Shown one piece after another: positions 50,740 to 58,336 of a stretch of DNA of 64,000 nt (its first letter is position 1; the number at the start of each line of letters is the position of its first letter). The notes under the pieces were generated by a model. The model did no database searches, was not told the origin of the DNA, and was given only the letters and a program-made list of their open reading frames with translations. The position numbers and the translations under genes were made by a program. Source of the stretch: BP-133 sp040756995 (GTDB lineage Bacteria > Actinomycetota > Acidimicrobiia > IMCC26256 > BP-133); NCBI GenBank assembly GCA_040756995.1, contig JBFLYK010000009.1, positions 62,001 to 126,000 on the forward strand. Direction: 5' to 3'.

Positions 50740-52236
50740 ATGAAGACGAGATGGCGGTGGTTAGCGGCGCTGGGCCTGGCCGGCCTGGCCACGGCCGGAG
50801 CCGGCGCGCCGGTCGACGCCGACGAGGCCGGCGGCGCGCCGGGCGCGTCGTTCGCCGCCACCGCCGCCGCCGAGGGTGTCCGGGTCGGCGTGGCGGCCCC
50901 CGGATACCTGCTGACCGATCAGCTGGTCGACGCCGGCGGGCCGCTGGCCCAGGCGACGGTCAACGCGCTCGGCCAGTCGAAGGCGCTGGCCGCCTACCCG
51001 TTCCCCGGTGACCTGGTGATCGCCGGCCCGGGAACGCTGGCCGGCTTCACCGGTCTGCCGGCGTTGCCCGGCTATCCCTTCGTGGTGGAGTCGGAGTCGC
51101 CGGTGCGGCCGGAAGCGACGGCCGAGCAGGGTCCGCACCGCCTGCGGGCGCACAGCAGCGACCGGGCGTCGTCCGCCGAGGCGGCGACGGCGGCCGGCGG
51201 AGGCGACGCCGTGGTCGGGCGGACGTCGGCGGTGGCCGACGTCGTGGCCGACGAAGCGTCCGGAACGGTGCGGGCGGTGGCCGGCAACGACGTCGAGGCC
51301 GTCCGGGTCGGCGACGTTCTCCGCCTCGGTCGGGTGGCGTCGGAGGCCAAGGCCGAGCGGGACCGGGCCGGGCAACTCAGCCGCAGTTCGGCGTTGGCCG
51401 TCGGCGAGGTCCTGATCGCCGGGCAGGCGTTCGGCTTCACCGAGCAGGGGCTGGTAGTGGCCGGCACCACGGTGCCGGTGGCGGCCGACGACAGTGCGGC
51501 CCGGGCACTGGCCGGCGCCGGAATCTCCTTGCGGTACCTGGCACCGGTGGAGACCGCCGACGGCGTGGTGGCCGCCGGGATCGAGATCACGCAACTGGCC
51601 CGGCCCGGCGTTCCCGGCGCGCCGGCCGAGATCAAGCTCACCTTGACCCTCGGACGGGCGGCGGCGTTCGCCTCGGGGACGCTGGCGCGGCCGGCGGTGC
51701 CGCCCGTGCCTGGCGAACCCGTCGAAGTGGGTTCGCAGTCCGGTGTCGGGGCCCCGGCCGGGCCGGCCGCCGAACCGGACGGGTCGCCGGGCGCCGGCGC
51801 GACCAACGGCGACGCCCGCGCCACGAGCGGCGGGGGTGGGCAGGTGACGAACGGCGAAGCTGGCGGCGTGGACCACGGCGGCGCCGGCACGGGGCCGTAC
51901 GGCGCCGGAAACGGGCTGTACGGCGACGGCGGGCCTGGTTCGGAATCAGAGTTTGCCTCCACCGCGCCGGCGCGTGGCTCCGGTGCGGAGGCCGCGTGGG
52001 GAGCAATTCCGGGCGGGGCCGGCGGTTCCGGCGAACCGACGCAGCCCTCGGCCGGTGAGGTCACCAGCGCGGCTCCGGCGGCCACGACGGCGCCCGGCGG
52101 GCGCTCGGGGCTGTGGCAGCCGATCGCCACGGTGCCGCAGACGTCGGCCACCGGGTTCTACGCCATTGTGGCCATCGCCGCCGTCGTGGCGCTGGGCGGG
52201 GTGGCGGCCATCCGGGGATGGGCGGTGAAACGATGA
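50740..52236 (+). CDS. Secreted, membrane-anchored stalk protein (module 2)
   Basis: A 498-residue paralog of the protein at 21488, with the same order of parts: signal peptide (about residues 7-28), folded extracytoplasmic region (about 35-310), a Gly/Ala/Ser/Pro-rich stalk (about 320-465) and a C-terminal membrane helix (FYAIVAIAAVVALGGVAAI, about 472-490) with basic tail. LAQATVNALGQSKALAAYPFP aligns with VAQATLESSGLARAFASLPYP of copy 1. GGAGGG precedes the ATG. It overlaps the next accessory gene by 4 bp (ATGA). No enzymatic motif is seen; function unknown. Confidence 0.65.
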   Translation: MKTRWRWLAALGLAGLATAGAGAPVDADEAGGAPGASFAATAAAEGVRVGVAAPGYLLTDQLVDAGGPLAQATVNALGQSKALAAYPFPGDLVIAGPGTLAGFTGLPALPGYPFVVESESPVRPEATAEQGPHRLRAHSSDRASSAEAATAAGGGDAVVGRTSAVADVVADEASGTVRAVAGNDVEAVRVGDVLRLGRVASEAKAERDRAGQLSRSSALAVGEVLIAGQAFGFTEQGLVVAGTTVPVAADDSAARALAGAGISLRYLAPVETADGVVAAGIEITQLARPGVPGAPAEIKLTLTLGRAAAFASGTLARPAVPPVPGEPVEVGSQSGVGAPAGPAAEPDGSPGAGATNGDARATSGGGGQVTNGEAGGVDHGGAGTGPYGAGNGLYGDGGPGSESEFASTAPARGSGAEAAWGAIPGGAGGSGEPTQPSAGEVTSAAPAATTAPGGRSGLWQPIATVPQTSATGFYAIVAIAAVVALGGVAAIRGWAVKR

Positions 52237-52514
52237 ACGATCTGCTCCGCTGGGCCCGCAACCAGTGGGACCGCGTGCTGGCCGCCGCGCTGCTCCTCGC
52301 CGGCCTCGGTGCGCTCGCCGCCGGCTGGCTCGGCGCCAGCAACACGCCGTACACCGTCGAGCAGCTGCCGTACATCGTGAGCGGCGCGGCCGGCGGCATC
52401 TTCCTGCTCGGCGTGGCGGTGATGCTCTGGCTCTCGGCCGACCTCCGCGACGAGTGGCGCAAACTCGACGCCATCGAGCGGAAACTCGGACCGGACCGGA
52501 GCCCTGCCCCGTGA
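52233..52514 (+). CDS. Small membrane protein with DEWRKLD motif (module 2)
   Basis: A 93-residue protein: amphipathic N-terminus MNDLLRWARNQWDRV, two membrane segments (about residues 16-34 and 47-68), then LSADLRDEWRKLDAIERKL. It matches residues 1-90 of the fused protein at 20688 (MDHFLRW..., SADLQDEWRKLDRIEE). Both ends of the helical hairpin are probably cytoplasmic. It overlaps the upstream stalk gene and the downstream zinc-site gene by 4 bp each. Function unknown; likely interacts with the permease. Confidence 0.65.
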   Translation: MNDLLRWARNQWDRVLAAALLLAGLGALAAGWLGASNTPYTVEQLPYIVSGAAGGIFLLGVAVMLWLSADLRDEWRKLDAIERKLGPDRSPAP

Positions 52515-53008
52515 CGATCGCCGTGTCCGGTACGGCGCGGCGGGCGGATACCCGCCCGGCCCCGGCCGAGCGCGCCGCCGAGTTGTGGCGCCCGTTCGAC
52601 GTCGCCGTGGTCTACGTCGCCGTCGTGGCGGTCGCCGGCCTGATCGCCGCCGCCTGGTGGGGCGCCAGCGGCGACGCCGACGAGGGCCGCCAGCTCGGCT
52701 GGCTCGGCCTGGCCATCGCCGCCGACGCGGTCATCGGCGTCATCGTCGCCGCCTGGCTGATCGTGGGCTACCGCCGGCTGGCCCTTCGGCGCCGGTTCCT
52801 GCTGGCCGGGGCCGGCGTCGGCTCAGGCGCCGTGCGGACGGCTGCGCCGGATGGGATGTTCGTGCGCGGGGCTCGCATGAGCCGCTATCACCGGTCGGGA
52901 TGCCATCTGGTGGCCAGCAGGGAAGTGGTGGCGGCGGGGGCCGCCGAGCATGAGGCGGCCGGGTGCCGCCCCTGTCCCGTCTGCCGGCCGCTCGAGGTGC
53001 TGCGCTGA
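52511..53008 (+). CDS. Membrane protein with Ada-like zinc site (module 2)
   Basis: A 165-residue protein with two membrane segments (about residues 31-50 and 66-87) and a C-terminal domain carrying YHRSGC...GCRPCPVC: His127, Cys131, Cys155, Cys158 (H-x3-C-x23-C-x2-C). The pattern, including the A-x-G-x-R-P-C-x-x-C end, resembles the Ada-type metal-binding motif also found in some nuclease-related proteins. It corresponds to the C-terminal half of the fused protein at 20688. The GTG start overlaps the previous stop and its own stop overlaps the permease start (TGATG). Metal binding is inferred. Confidence 0.65.
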   Translation: MTIAVSGTARRADTRPAPAERAAELWRPFDVAVVYVAVVAVAGLIAAAWWGASGDADEGRQLGWLGLAIAADAVIGVIVAAWLIVGYRRLALRRRFLLAGAGVGSGAVRTAAPDGMFVRGARMSRYHRSGCHLVASREVVAAGAAEHEAAGCRPCPVCRPLEVLR

Positions 53009-54906
53009 TGGCGGACTTCCTGCCGTTCATCATCGTCGGCCTCGTCAATGGTTCCGTCTACGGGCTGGCCGGGATGGGGCTGGTCCTCACCTACAAGACA
53101 TCCGGCCTGTTCAACTTCTCGCACGGTGCGCTGGCCGCCGGCGCCGCCTACCTGTTCTACGAGCTGCGGGATCAGCGCCGCCTGCCCTGGCCCGTCGCCG
53201 CGGCGATCTGTGTCTTCGTGGCCGCGCCGTTGGCCGGGGCGGGAATCGAGCTCCTGGCCCGGCGGCTGACTTCGGCCACCACGGCCGCCAAGGTGGTGGC
53301 CACCGTCGGGTTGCTCCTCGCCACCCAGGGGCTCGTCCTCGCCACTTTCGGGGCGGCGACGCTGAGCTCGGCGCCGTTCCTGCCGCAGCGGGCGTACCGG
53401 ATCGGCGCCGTGTACGTCGGTGTCGAACAGATGATCATCGTGGCTCTCACGCTGGTGGCGGCCGCCGGGCTCTCGCTGTTCTTCCGCCGGACCCGCCTCG
53501 GGATCGCGACCCGGGGCGTCGTCGACGATCCCGTCCTCCTCGGCCTCGGCGGCACCGACCCGGTGCGGATCCGGCGCCGCTCCTGGATCGTCGGCACCGC
53601 CTTCGCCGCCGTCTCGGGCATCCTGCTGGCGCCGGCCATCGGGCTGAACGCCGGGGTGCTCACGCTCCTCGTGGTTCAGGCGTACGGCGCCGCCGCCCTC
53701 GGCGCGTTCTCGAGCCTGCCGATGACGTACGCCGGCGGGCTGTTCCTCGGCATCGCCGCCGCCATCTCGACGAAGTACGTCCCGGACTTCCCGTCGCTCG
53801 CCGGGTTGCCATCGAGCCTGCCCTTCATCGTGCTGTTCGTGGTGCTGCTGGCCCTGCCGAAACGACGCCTGCTCGAGGCCCCGGCCGCCGGCGGGAACCG
53901 CCCGCGCCCGCGCCGCGCCGTCGCCGGGCGGCAGATGCCGCTGCTCGGCACGATCGTCGCGGCGGCCCTGATCGCCGTGCCCCACGTCGTCGGGGCCCGT
54001 GTCCCGGTGTACACCAATTTCGTCATCCTGGCGCTCGTGCTCCTGTCGCTGCGGCTCCTCGTCACGACGTCGGGCCAGGTGTCGCTGTGCCACGCCACGT
54101 TCGCCGCCGTCGGCGCCGCCACGTTCAGCCACCTGGCGGCCGGCGCCGGCCTCCCGTGGCTGGTGGCCCTGCTCGGGGCGGGGCTCGTCGCGGCACCGGT
54201 CGGCGCGGTGGTGGCCATCCCCGCCATCCGGCTGTCCGGGCTGTACCTGGCCGTGGCCACCTTCGGGTTCGGGGTCCTGCTGGAGCGCATGGTCTACGGC
54301 ACCGGCCTCATGTTCGGCGTGCGGGGCGGCCGCCTGGCGCCACGGCCCGACGTCGCCGGACTGGGCTCCGACACCGGCTTCTACTACGTGTGCCTGCTGG
54401 CCCTGGCCGTCGGCTGCCTTGTCGTCATCGTCGTCGAGCGCACCCGGCTCGGGCGGTTGCTGCGCGGCCTGGCCGACTCGCCGGCCGCGCTCATGACGCT
54501 GGGCGTCGAAGTCAGCACCACCCGCGTGCTGGTCTTCTGCCTGTCGGCCTTCATCGCCGGGACGGCCGGGGCGCTGCTCGGCGCGCTGACGGGCTCCGTC
54601 GGCCCGCAGGGCTTCGGATCGTTCACGTCGTTGGTGTGGCTGTGCGTGCTGGCCATCTCGGGATCCGCACCGCTCGGTTCGGCCTTCGTGGCCGCCGGCC
54701 TGCTGGTCCTCGTCCCGGCCTACGCCGACAGCCCCACCCTGATCGAGTACCAGCCGGTGGCGTTCGGCGTCGCCGCCATCGTCGCCGCCGTGGCTTCCAC
54801 CGGAGCGTTCGACGTGCGCCGCCGGCTGGCCCGCTGGGCCGCGGCGTCGGACGGCCGCCGGCGGCGGAGCCCGGTGGCCGAACGCTCGGCCGTGGGGGCG
54901 GCCTGA
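53008..54906 (+). CDS. Fused LivH-LivM ABC permease (module 2)
   Basis: A 632-residue paralog of the permease at 18769. The LivH-like half begins FLPFIIVGLVNGSVYGLAGMGL, then TYKTSGLFNFSHGALAAGA. The LivM-like half has SGQVSLCHATFAAVGAATF and IRLSGLYLAVATFGFG. The joint contains a basic loop (about residues 290-312). It overlaps the zinc-site gene by 1 bp and is followed after 1 bp by the ATPase. It forms the transmembrane path of an importer of the hydrophobic-amino-acid transporter family; the ligand is probably not an amino acid, given the catabolic context (inference). Confidence 0.88.
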   Translation: MADFLPFIIVGLVNGSVYGLAGMGLVLTYKTSGLFNFSHGALAAGAAYLFYELRDQRRLPWPVAAAICVFVAAPLAGAGIELLARRLTSATTAAKVVATVGLLLATQGLVLATFGAATLSSAPFLPQRAYRIGAVYVGVEQMIIVALTLVAAAGLSLFFRRTRLGIATRGVVDDPVLLGLGGTDPVRIRRRSWIVGTAFAAVSGILLAPAIGLNAGVLTLLVVQAYGAAALGAFSSLPMTYAGGLFLGIAAAISTKYVPDFPSLAGLPSSLPFIVLFVVLLALPKRRLLEAPAAGGNRPRPRRAVAGRQMPLLGTIVAAALIAVPHVVGARVPVYTNFVILALVLLSLRLLVTTSGQVSLCHATFAAVGAATFSHLAAGAGLPWLVALLGAGLVAAPVGAVVAIPAIRLSGLYLAVATFGFGVLLERMVYGTGLMFGVRGGRLAPRPDVAGLGSDTGFYYVCLLALAVGCLVVIVVERTRLGRLLRGLADSPAALMTLGVEVSTTRVLVFCLSAFIAGTAGALLGALTGSVGPQGFGSFTSLVWLCVLAISGSAPLGSAFVAAGLLVLVPAYADSPTLIEYQPVAFGVAAIVAAVASTGAFDVRRRLARWAAASDGRRRRSPVAERSAVGAA

Positions 54907-54907
54907 C

Positions 54908-55600
54908 ATGTTCGAACTGCGCTCCGTCGACGGTGGCTACGGCGATGCGCCGGTGGTGCACGGCGTCACGCTGGCCGTCCCCGATTCCAGCGTCGTGGCC
55001 GTGCTGGGACCCAACGGCGCCGGGAAGACGACGCTGTTGCGGCTGGCCTCCGGCGTGCTCCCGATCGAGCGGGGCCGGCTGCTGCTCAACGGCCGCGACG
55101 TCACCGGCTGGAAACCGCACGAGCTGGCGCAGGCCGGCCTCTGCCACGTGCCGGAGGGGCGGGGCGTGTTCCCCCGCCTGACGGTGCGGGAGAACCTCGT
55201 GCTCCAGGCCCCGGCGGGGCGGGAGGCCGAGGCGATCGACCGGGCGACGGCCGCCTTCCCCGTCCTCGGATCGCGGCTGCACCAGGCGGCGGGAACGATG
55301 AGCGGCGGCGAGCAGCAGATGCTGGCGCTGGCCCGGGCCTACGTCACGGAGCCCCGGGTCGTGCTCGTCGACGAGGTGTCGATGGGCCTCGCCCCGGTGA
55401 TCGTCGACGAGATCTTCGCCTTCTTCTCCGTGATGGCGGCGGAGGGAACCAGCCTGCTGCTCGTGGAGCAGTACGTCGTCCGGGCGCTGGAGATCGCCGA
55501 TTTCGTCTACCTGCTGTCGTCGGGTGGCGTGTCGTTCGCCGGTGAACCGGCCGAACTCGACGGCGACGACGTGTTCTCGCACTACATCGGTGTCTCGTGA
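54908..55600 (+). CDS. livF: ABC transporter ATPase (LivF-like)
   Basis: A 230-residue nucleotide-binding protein: Walker A GPNGAGKTT (about residues 34-42), signature MSGGEQQM (about 132-139), Walker B RVVLVDEVSMGL (about 151-162) where the Glu is shifted to VDE, and a switch region LLVEQYV. Length and C-terminus fit the LivF type. Its usual partner LivG is not encoded in the window, so either this protein works as a homodimer or LivG is supplied from elsewhere. It is the only ATPase for two permeases here. Confidence 0.88.
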   Translation: MFELRSVDGGYGDAPVVHGVTLAVPDSSVVAVLGPNGAGKTTLLRLASGVLPIERGRLLLNGRDVTGWKPHELAQAGLCHVPEGRGVFPRLTVRENLVLQAPAGREAEAIDRATAAFPVLGSRLHQAAGTMSGGEQQMLALARAYVTEPRVVLVDEVSMGLAPVIVDEIFAFFSVMAAEGTSLLLVEQYVVRALEIADFVYLLSSGGVSFAGEPAELDGDDVFSHYIGVS

Positions 55601-55613
55601 GGGGGAGAGAGTC

Positions 55614-57203
55614 ATGACGAGTACCGGCACCGTCCGGCGGATCCTCGGCCCGGCGCTTCTGGTCGTGCTGGTGGGGTCGGCCTGCGGTACACGGTTGGAG
55701 CGCGCCGAGGTCGTGAGCGCCCAGCAGATCAAGCTGCAGGGCGCGCTCCCGGCCGAGGGCGCCGCCCCGGCCGCCACCGACGAGGCGGAGGCGGCCGCAA
55801 CGGGTGACGCCGGGACGGACGCCGGCGGGACCGGCGGGGGCGACACCGCCGGCGCGAGCCCGTCCGGCGGTTCGACGACCGGCCCCGCGGCGCCGATGGG
55901 CGGTGCGGCCGGTGCGGGCGGCGCGGCGAAGTCCTCGTCCGGGGGCGGCGCGACGGCCCGGACGGGCGCCGGCACCCGGGACGGTGCGACCGCACCGGCG
56001 GGGGCGGCGGCCGGTGCGAACGCGCCGGCCGAGCGGGCGCGACCGGGAGGCGCAACGACCGCTGCCGGCCCGGAGGCGACCGCTCCCGGCGGCGGCCGGC
56101 CGGCATCTCCGGTGCCGCCGCGTTCCCCGGTCACCATCGGCGTCGTGGGCACCCTCTCCGGCCCGGTCGGCGCGGCCTACGCCGCCGGCCCTCCGACGCT
56201 GCTCGCCTGGCGGCGGCTCGTCAACGAGCGGGGCGGCCTGAGCGGCCATCCCGTCGACATCATCTTCGGTGACGACGGCGGAGATCCCGCCCGGCACCGC
56301 AGCCTCCTGCAGGAGTTCGTGGAGAACAAGAAGGTCGTCGCCTTCGTCGGCAACCCCGCGCCGCTGACGGGCACCGCCGGCCGCGCCTACCTCGAGGAGA
56401 AGCGCATCCCCGTCATCGGCGGGGATCTCGCCAGCGCCGCCTGGCACGAGAGCCCGGTGTTCTTCCCTCAAGGGACGACGCTGCCCGAGATGCTGGTGGC
56501 GACCATCGCCACCGGGGCCAAGTTCACCACCAAGAAGAAGCTCGGGATCGCCACCTGCGCCGAGGCGCAGGCCTGCCGGGACGCCTACGAACGCTGGCCC
56601 GAGGTGGCCCGCCGGTTCGGGCTCGATCTCGTCTACCGGACCCAGGTGTCGCTGGCCCAGCCGGACTTCACGGCCGAATGCCTCGGAGCCCGCAACGCCG
56701 GGGTGGAACTGTTCGCCACGGTCGTCGATGTCACGGGCGTGTCGCGCTTCTCGGCGTCGTGCGGCCGGCAGGGGTTCAAGCCCACGTACCTGTTCATCCA
56801 GACGGTCGTCGACGACCGGGAGAAGAGCGACCCGAACCTGCAGGGCGCCTACGGCGCGGTGGCGACGTTCCCCTGGCCGGCCAACGACAGCCCCGCCACC
56901 GCCGAGTACCACGCGGCGATGAAACGCTTCGCCCCCGACGTCACGCCGGCGGCGTCGTCGACGCAGCTGTGGGTGGCGGCGAAGATCTTCGAACAGGCCG
57001 CCACCGGCCTGGCCGGGCCGCCCGACCGAGCGGCGTTGCTCGACGCCCTGTACAGCTTCCGCAACGAGACGTTCGGTGGCCTCACACCGCCGATCACCTA
57101 CAACCGTGACGCGGCGGCGTCCCGGGTGCCGTGCTGGTTCGTGCAGACCATCAGCAACGGCGCCTGGGTGGCGCCCCAGGGCAGCCGGCCGGTGTGCCCC
57201 TAG
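55614..57203 (+). CDS. ABC substrate-binding lipoprotein (LivJ-like) with long linker (3)
   Basis: A 529-residue type I binding protein. Lipobox LVGSAC (Cys24), low-complexity Ala/Gly/Thr/Pro linker (about residues 25-168), then the binding domain from VTIGVVGTLSGPVGAAY (about 171). It contains IFGDDGGDP (about 219-227), TCAEAQAC (Cys pair) and a C-terminal pair PCWFV...RPVCP. It is more divergent from the two binding proteins at 23813 and 26145 than those are from each other. GGGGGAGAGA precedes the ATG. It ends the transporter module; the next gene starts within its stop (TAGTG). Confidence 0.85.
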   Translation: MTSTGTVRRILGPALLVVLVGSACGTRLERAEVVSAQQIKLQGALPAEGAAPAATDEAEAAATGDAGTDAGGTGGGDTAGASPSGGSTTGPAAPMGGAAGAGGAAKSSSGGGATARTGAGTRDGATAPAGAAAGANAPAERARPGGATTAAGPEATAPGGGRPASPVPPRSPVTIGVVGTLSGPVGAAYAAGPPTLLAWRRLVNERGGLSGHPVDIIFGDDGGDPARHRSLLQEFVENKKVVAFVGNPAPLTGTAGRAYLEEKRIPVIGGDLASAAWHESPVFFPQGTTLPEMLVATIATGAKFTTKKKLGIATCAEAQACRDAYERWPEVARRFGLDLVYRTQVSLAQPDFTAECLGARNAGVELFATVVDVTGVSRFSASCGRQGFKPTYLFIQTVVDDREKSDPNLQGAYGAVATFPWPANDSPATAEYHAAMKRFAPDVTPAASSTQLWVAAKIFEQAATGLAGPPDRAALLDALYSFRNETFGGLTPPITYNRDAAASRVPCWFVQTISNGAWVAPQGSRPVCP

Positions 57204-58336
57204 TGCAGGCGCCGGAGTTCCGTTCGACGTTCGTGGCCTGGTTGCGGGAGAACCGGGCGCGCCTGGAGCCGTACCGCGCCTACCGCCCCGGGGCCATCGA
57301 GGACGTGTTCGCCCATGACCACGGCCTGCGACTCCTTCTGGCCGAGGAGAGCTGGCTGCTGTACGGCTGGCCGGAGGAGGCCGGCGGCCGGGGCGGCGAC
57401 GCTCTTCTGCGGGCCATCCTCTACGACGAGCTGATCGGCGCCGGCTACGTGATTCCCGAGGCCGTGAACGTCCTCGAGACGATCGGGCCCATGCTCTGCA
57501 CGTACGCTCCGCACCTGGCCCGCGACGAGCTGCGGGCCTTCGCCGCCGGCGAGCGCATGTGGTGTCAAGGGTTCTCGGAGCCCGACGCCGGCAGCGACAT
57601 GGCCTCCATCCGCACCCGGGCGGTGCCGGCCGGCGACACGTTCCGGATCAACGGGCAGAAGACCTGGGTCAGTTTCGGGCACCTGGCCCACGGATGCGGG
57701 CTGCTCGTCCGGACGGGCGACACCGAGAGCCGCCACCGGGGCCTGTCGATCCTGTGGGTCGACATGAGCCTGCCCGGCGTCACCGTCCGGCCGATCCGGG
57801 CCGCGTCGGGTCGCCACGAGTTCGCCGAGCTGTTCTTCGACGACGTCGTCGTCCCCCGCGATGCGCTGGTCGGAGAGCTCAACGGCGGCTGGGCGGTGGC
57901 CATGCACCTCCTGCAGTTCGAGCGCGGCATGTACGGCTGGATCCGCCAGGCCTGGCTCCACCGCCGGCTCGAGGAGGCGATCGCCAGCGGCTCGCCCGCC
58001 GGTCCGGCGTCACCGGAAACGGTGGCCGACGCCTACCTCGCCGCCCTCAGCCTGCGGCTGCGCTGCCGGTCGACGGTCGGCCGCCTGGCCGCCGGAGCGT
58101 TCCTGGGTCCCGAGATCTCCGTCGACAAGCTCCTGCTCTCCGCCGCCGAGCAGGAGGTGCAGGACGCCGCTCGCGCCGTGCTCGGCCCGGCGTTCGTGCT
58201 CGACGACTCCCCGGCGGCGCAGGGCTGGCGGTCCGAGTGGTTCTACTCCCGGGCGACCAGCATCTACGGCGGGGCCGCCGAAGTGCAGCGGGACATCGTC
58301 GCCGAGCACCTGCTCGGCCTCCCGAAGGGCCGGTGA
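57203..58336 (+). CDS. Acyl-CoA dehydrogenase, FAD-binding partner (3a)
   Basis: A 377-residue acyl-CoA dehydrogenase: CQGFSEPDAGSDMASI (about residues 120-135), GQKTWVSFGHLAHG (about 151-164) and C-terminal YGGAAEVQRDIVAEHLLGLPK. The GTG start shares its G with the TAG stop upstream; it overlaps the next dehydrogenase by 4 bp (GTGA). The full FAD-domain motifs here and the degenerate partner downstream repeat the 31567/32748 arrangement in reverse order, suggesting a heteromeric enzyme. Oxidises an unknown acyl-CoA to enoyl-CoA. Confidence 0.85.
   Translation: MQAPEFRSTFVAWLRENRARLEPYRAYRPGAIEDVFAHDHGLRLLLAEESWLLYGWPEEAGGRGGDALLRAILYDELIGAGYVIPEAVNVLETIGPMLCTYAPHLARDELRAFAAGERMWCQGFSEPDAGSDMASIRTRAVPAGDTFRINGQKTWVSFGHLAHGCGLLVRTGDTESRHRGLSILWVDMSLPGVTVRPIRAASGRHEFAELFFDDVVVPRDALVGELNGGWAVAMHLLQFERGMYGWIRQAWLHRRLEEAIASGSPAGPASPETVADAYLAALSLRLRCRSTVGRLAAGAFLGPEISVDKLLLSAAEQEVQDAARAVLGPAFVLDDSPAAQGWRSEWFYSRATSIYGGAAEVQRDIVAEHLLGLPKGR

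Noticed and set aside
52888..54909. 673-codon minus-strand frame over the LivHM gene
   Set aside because: Hydrophilic mirror image of a membrane protein gene.
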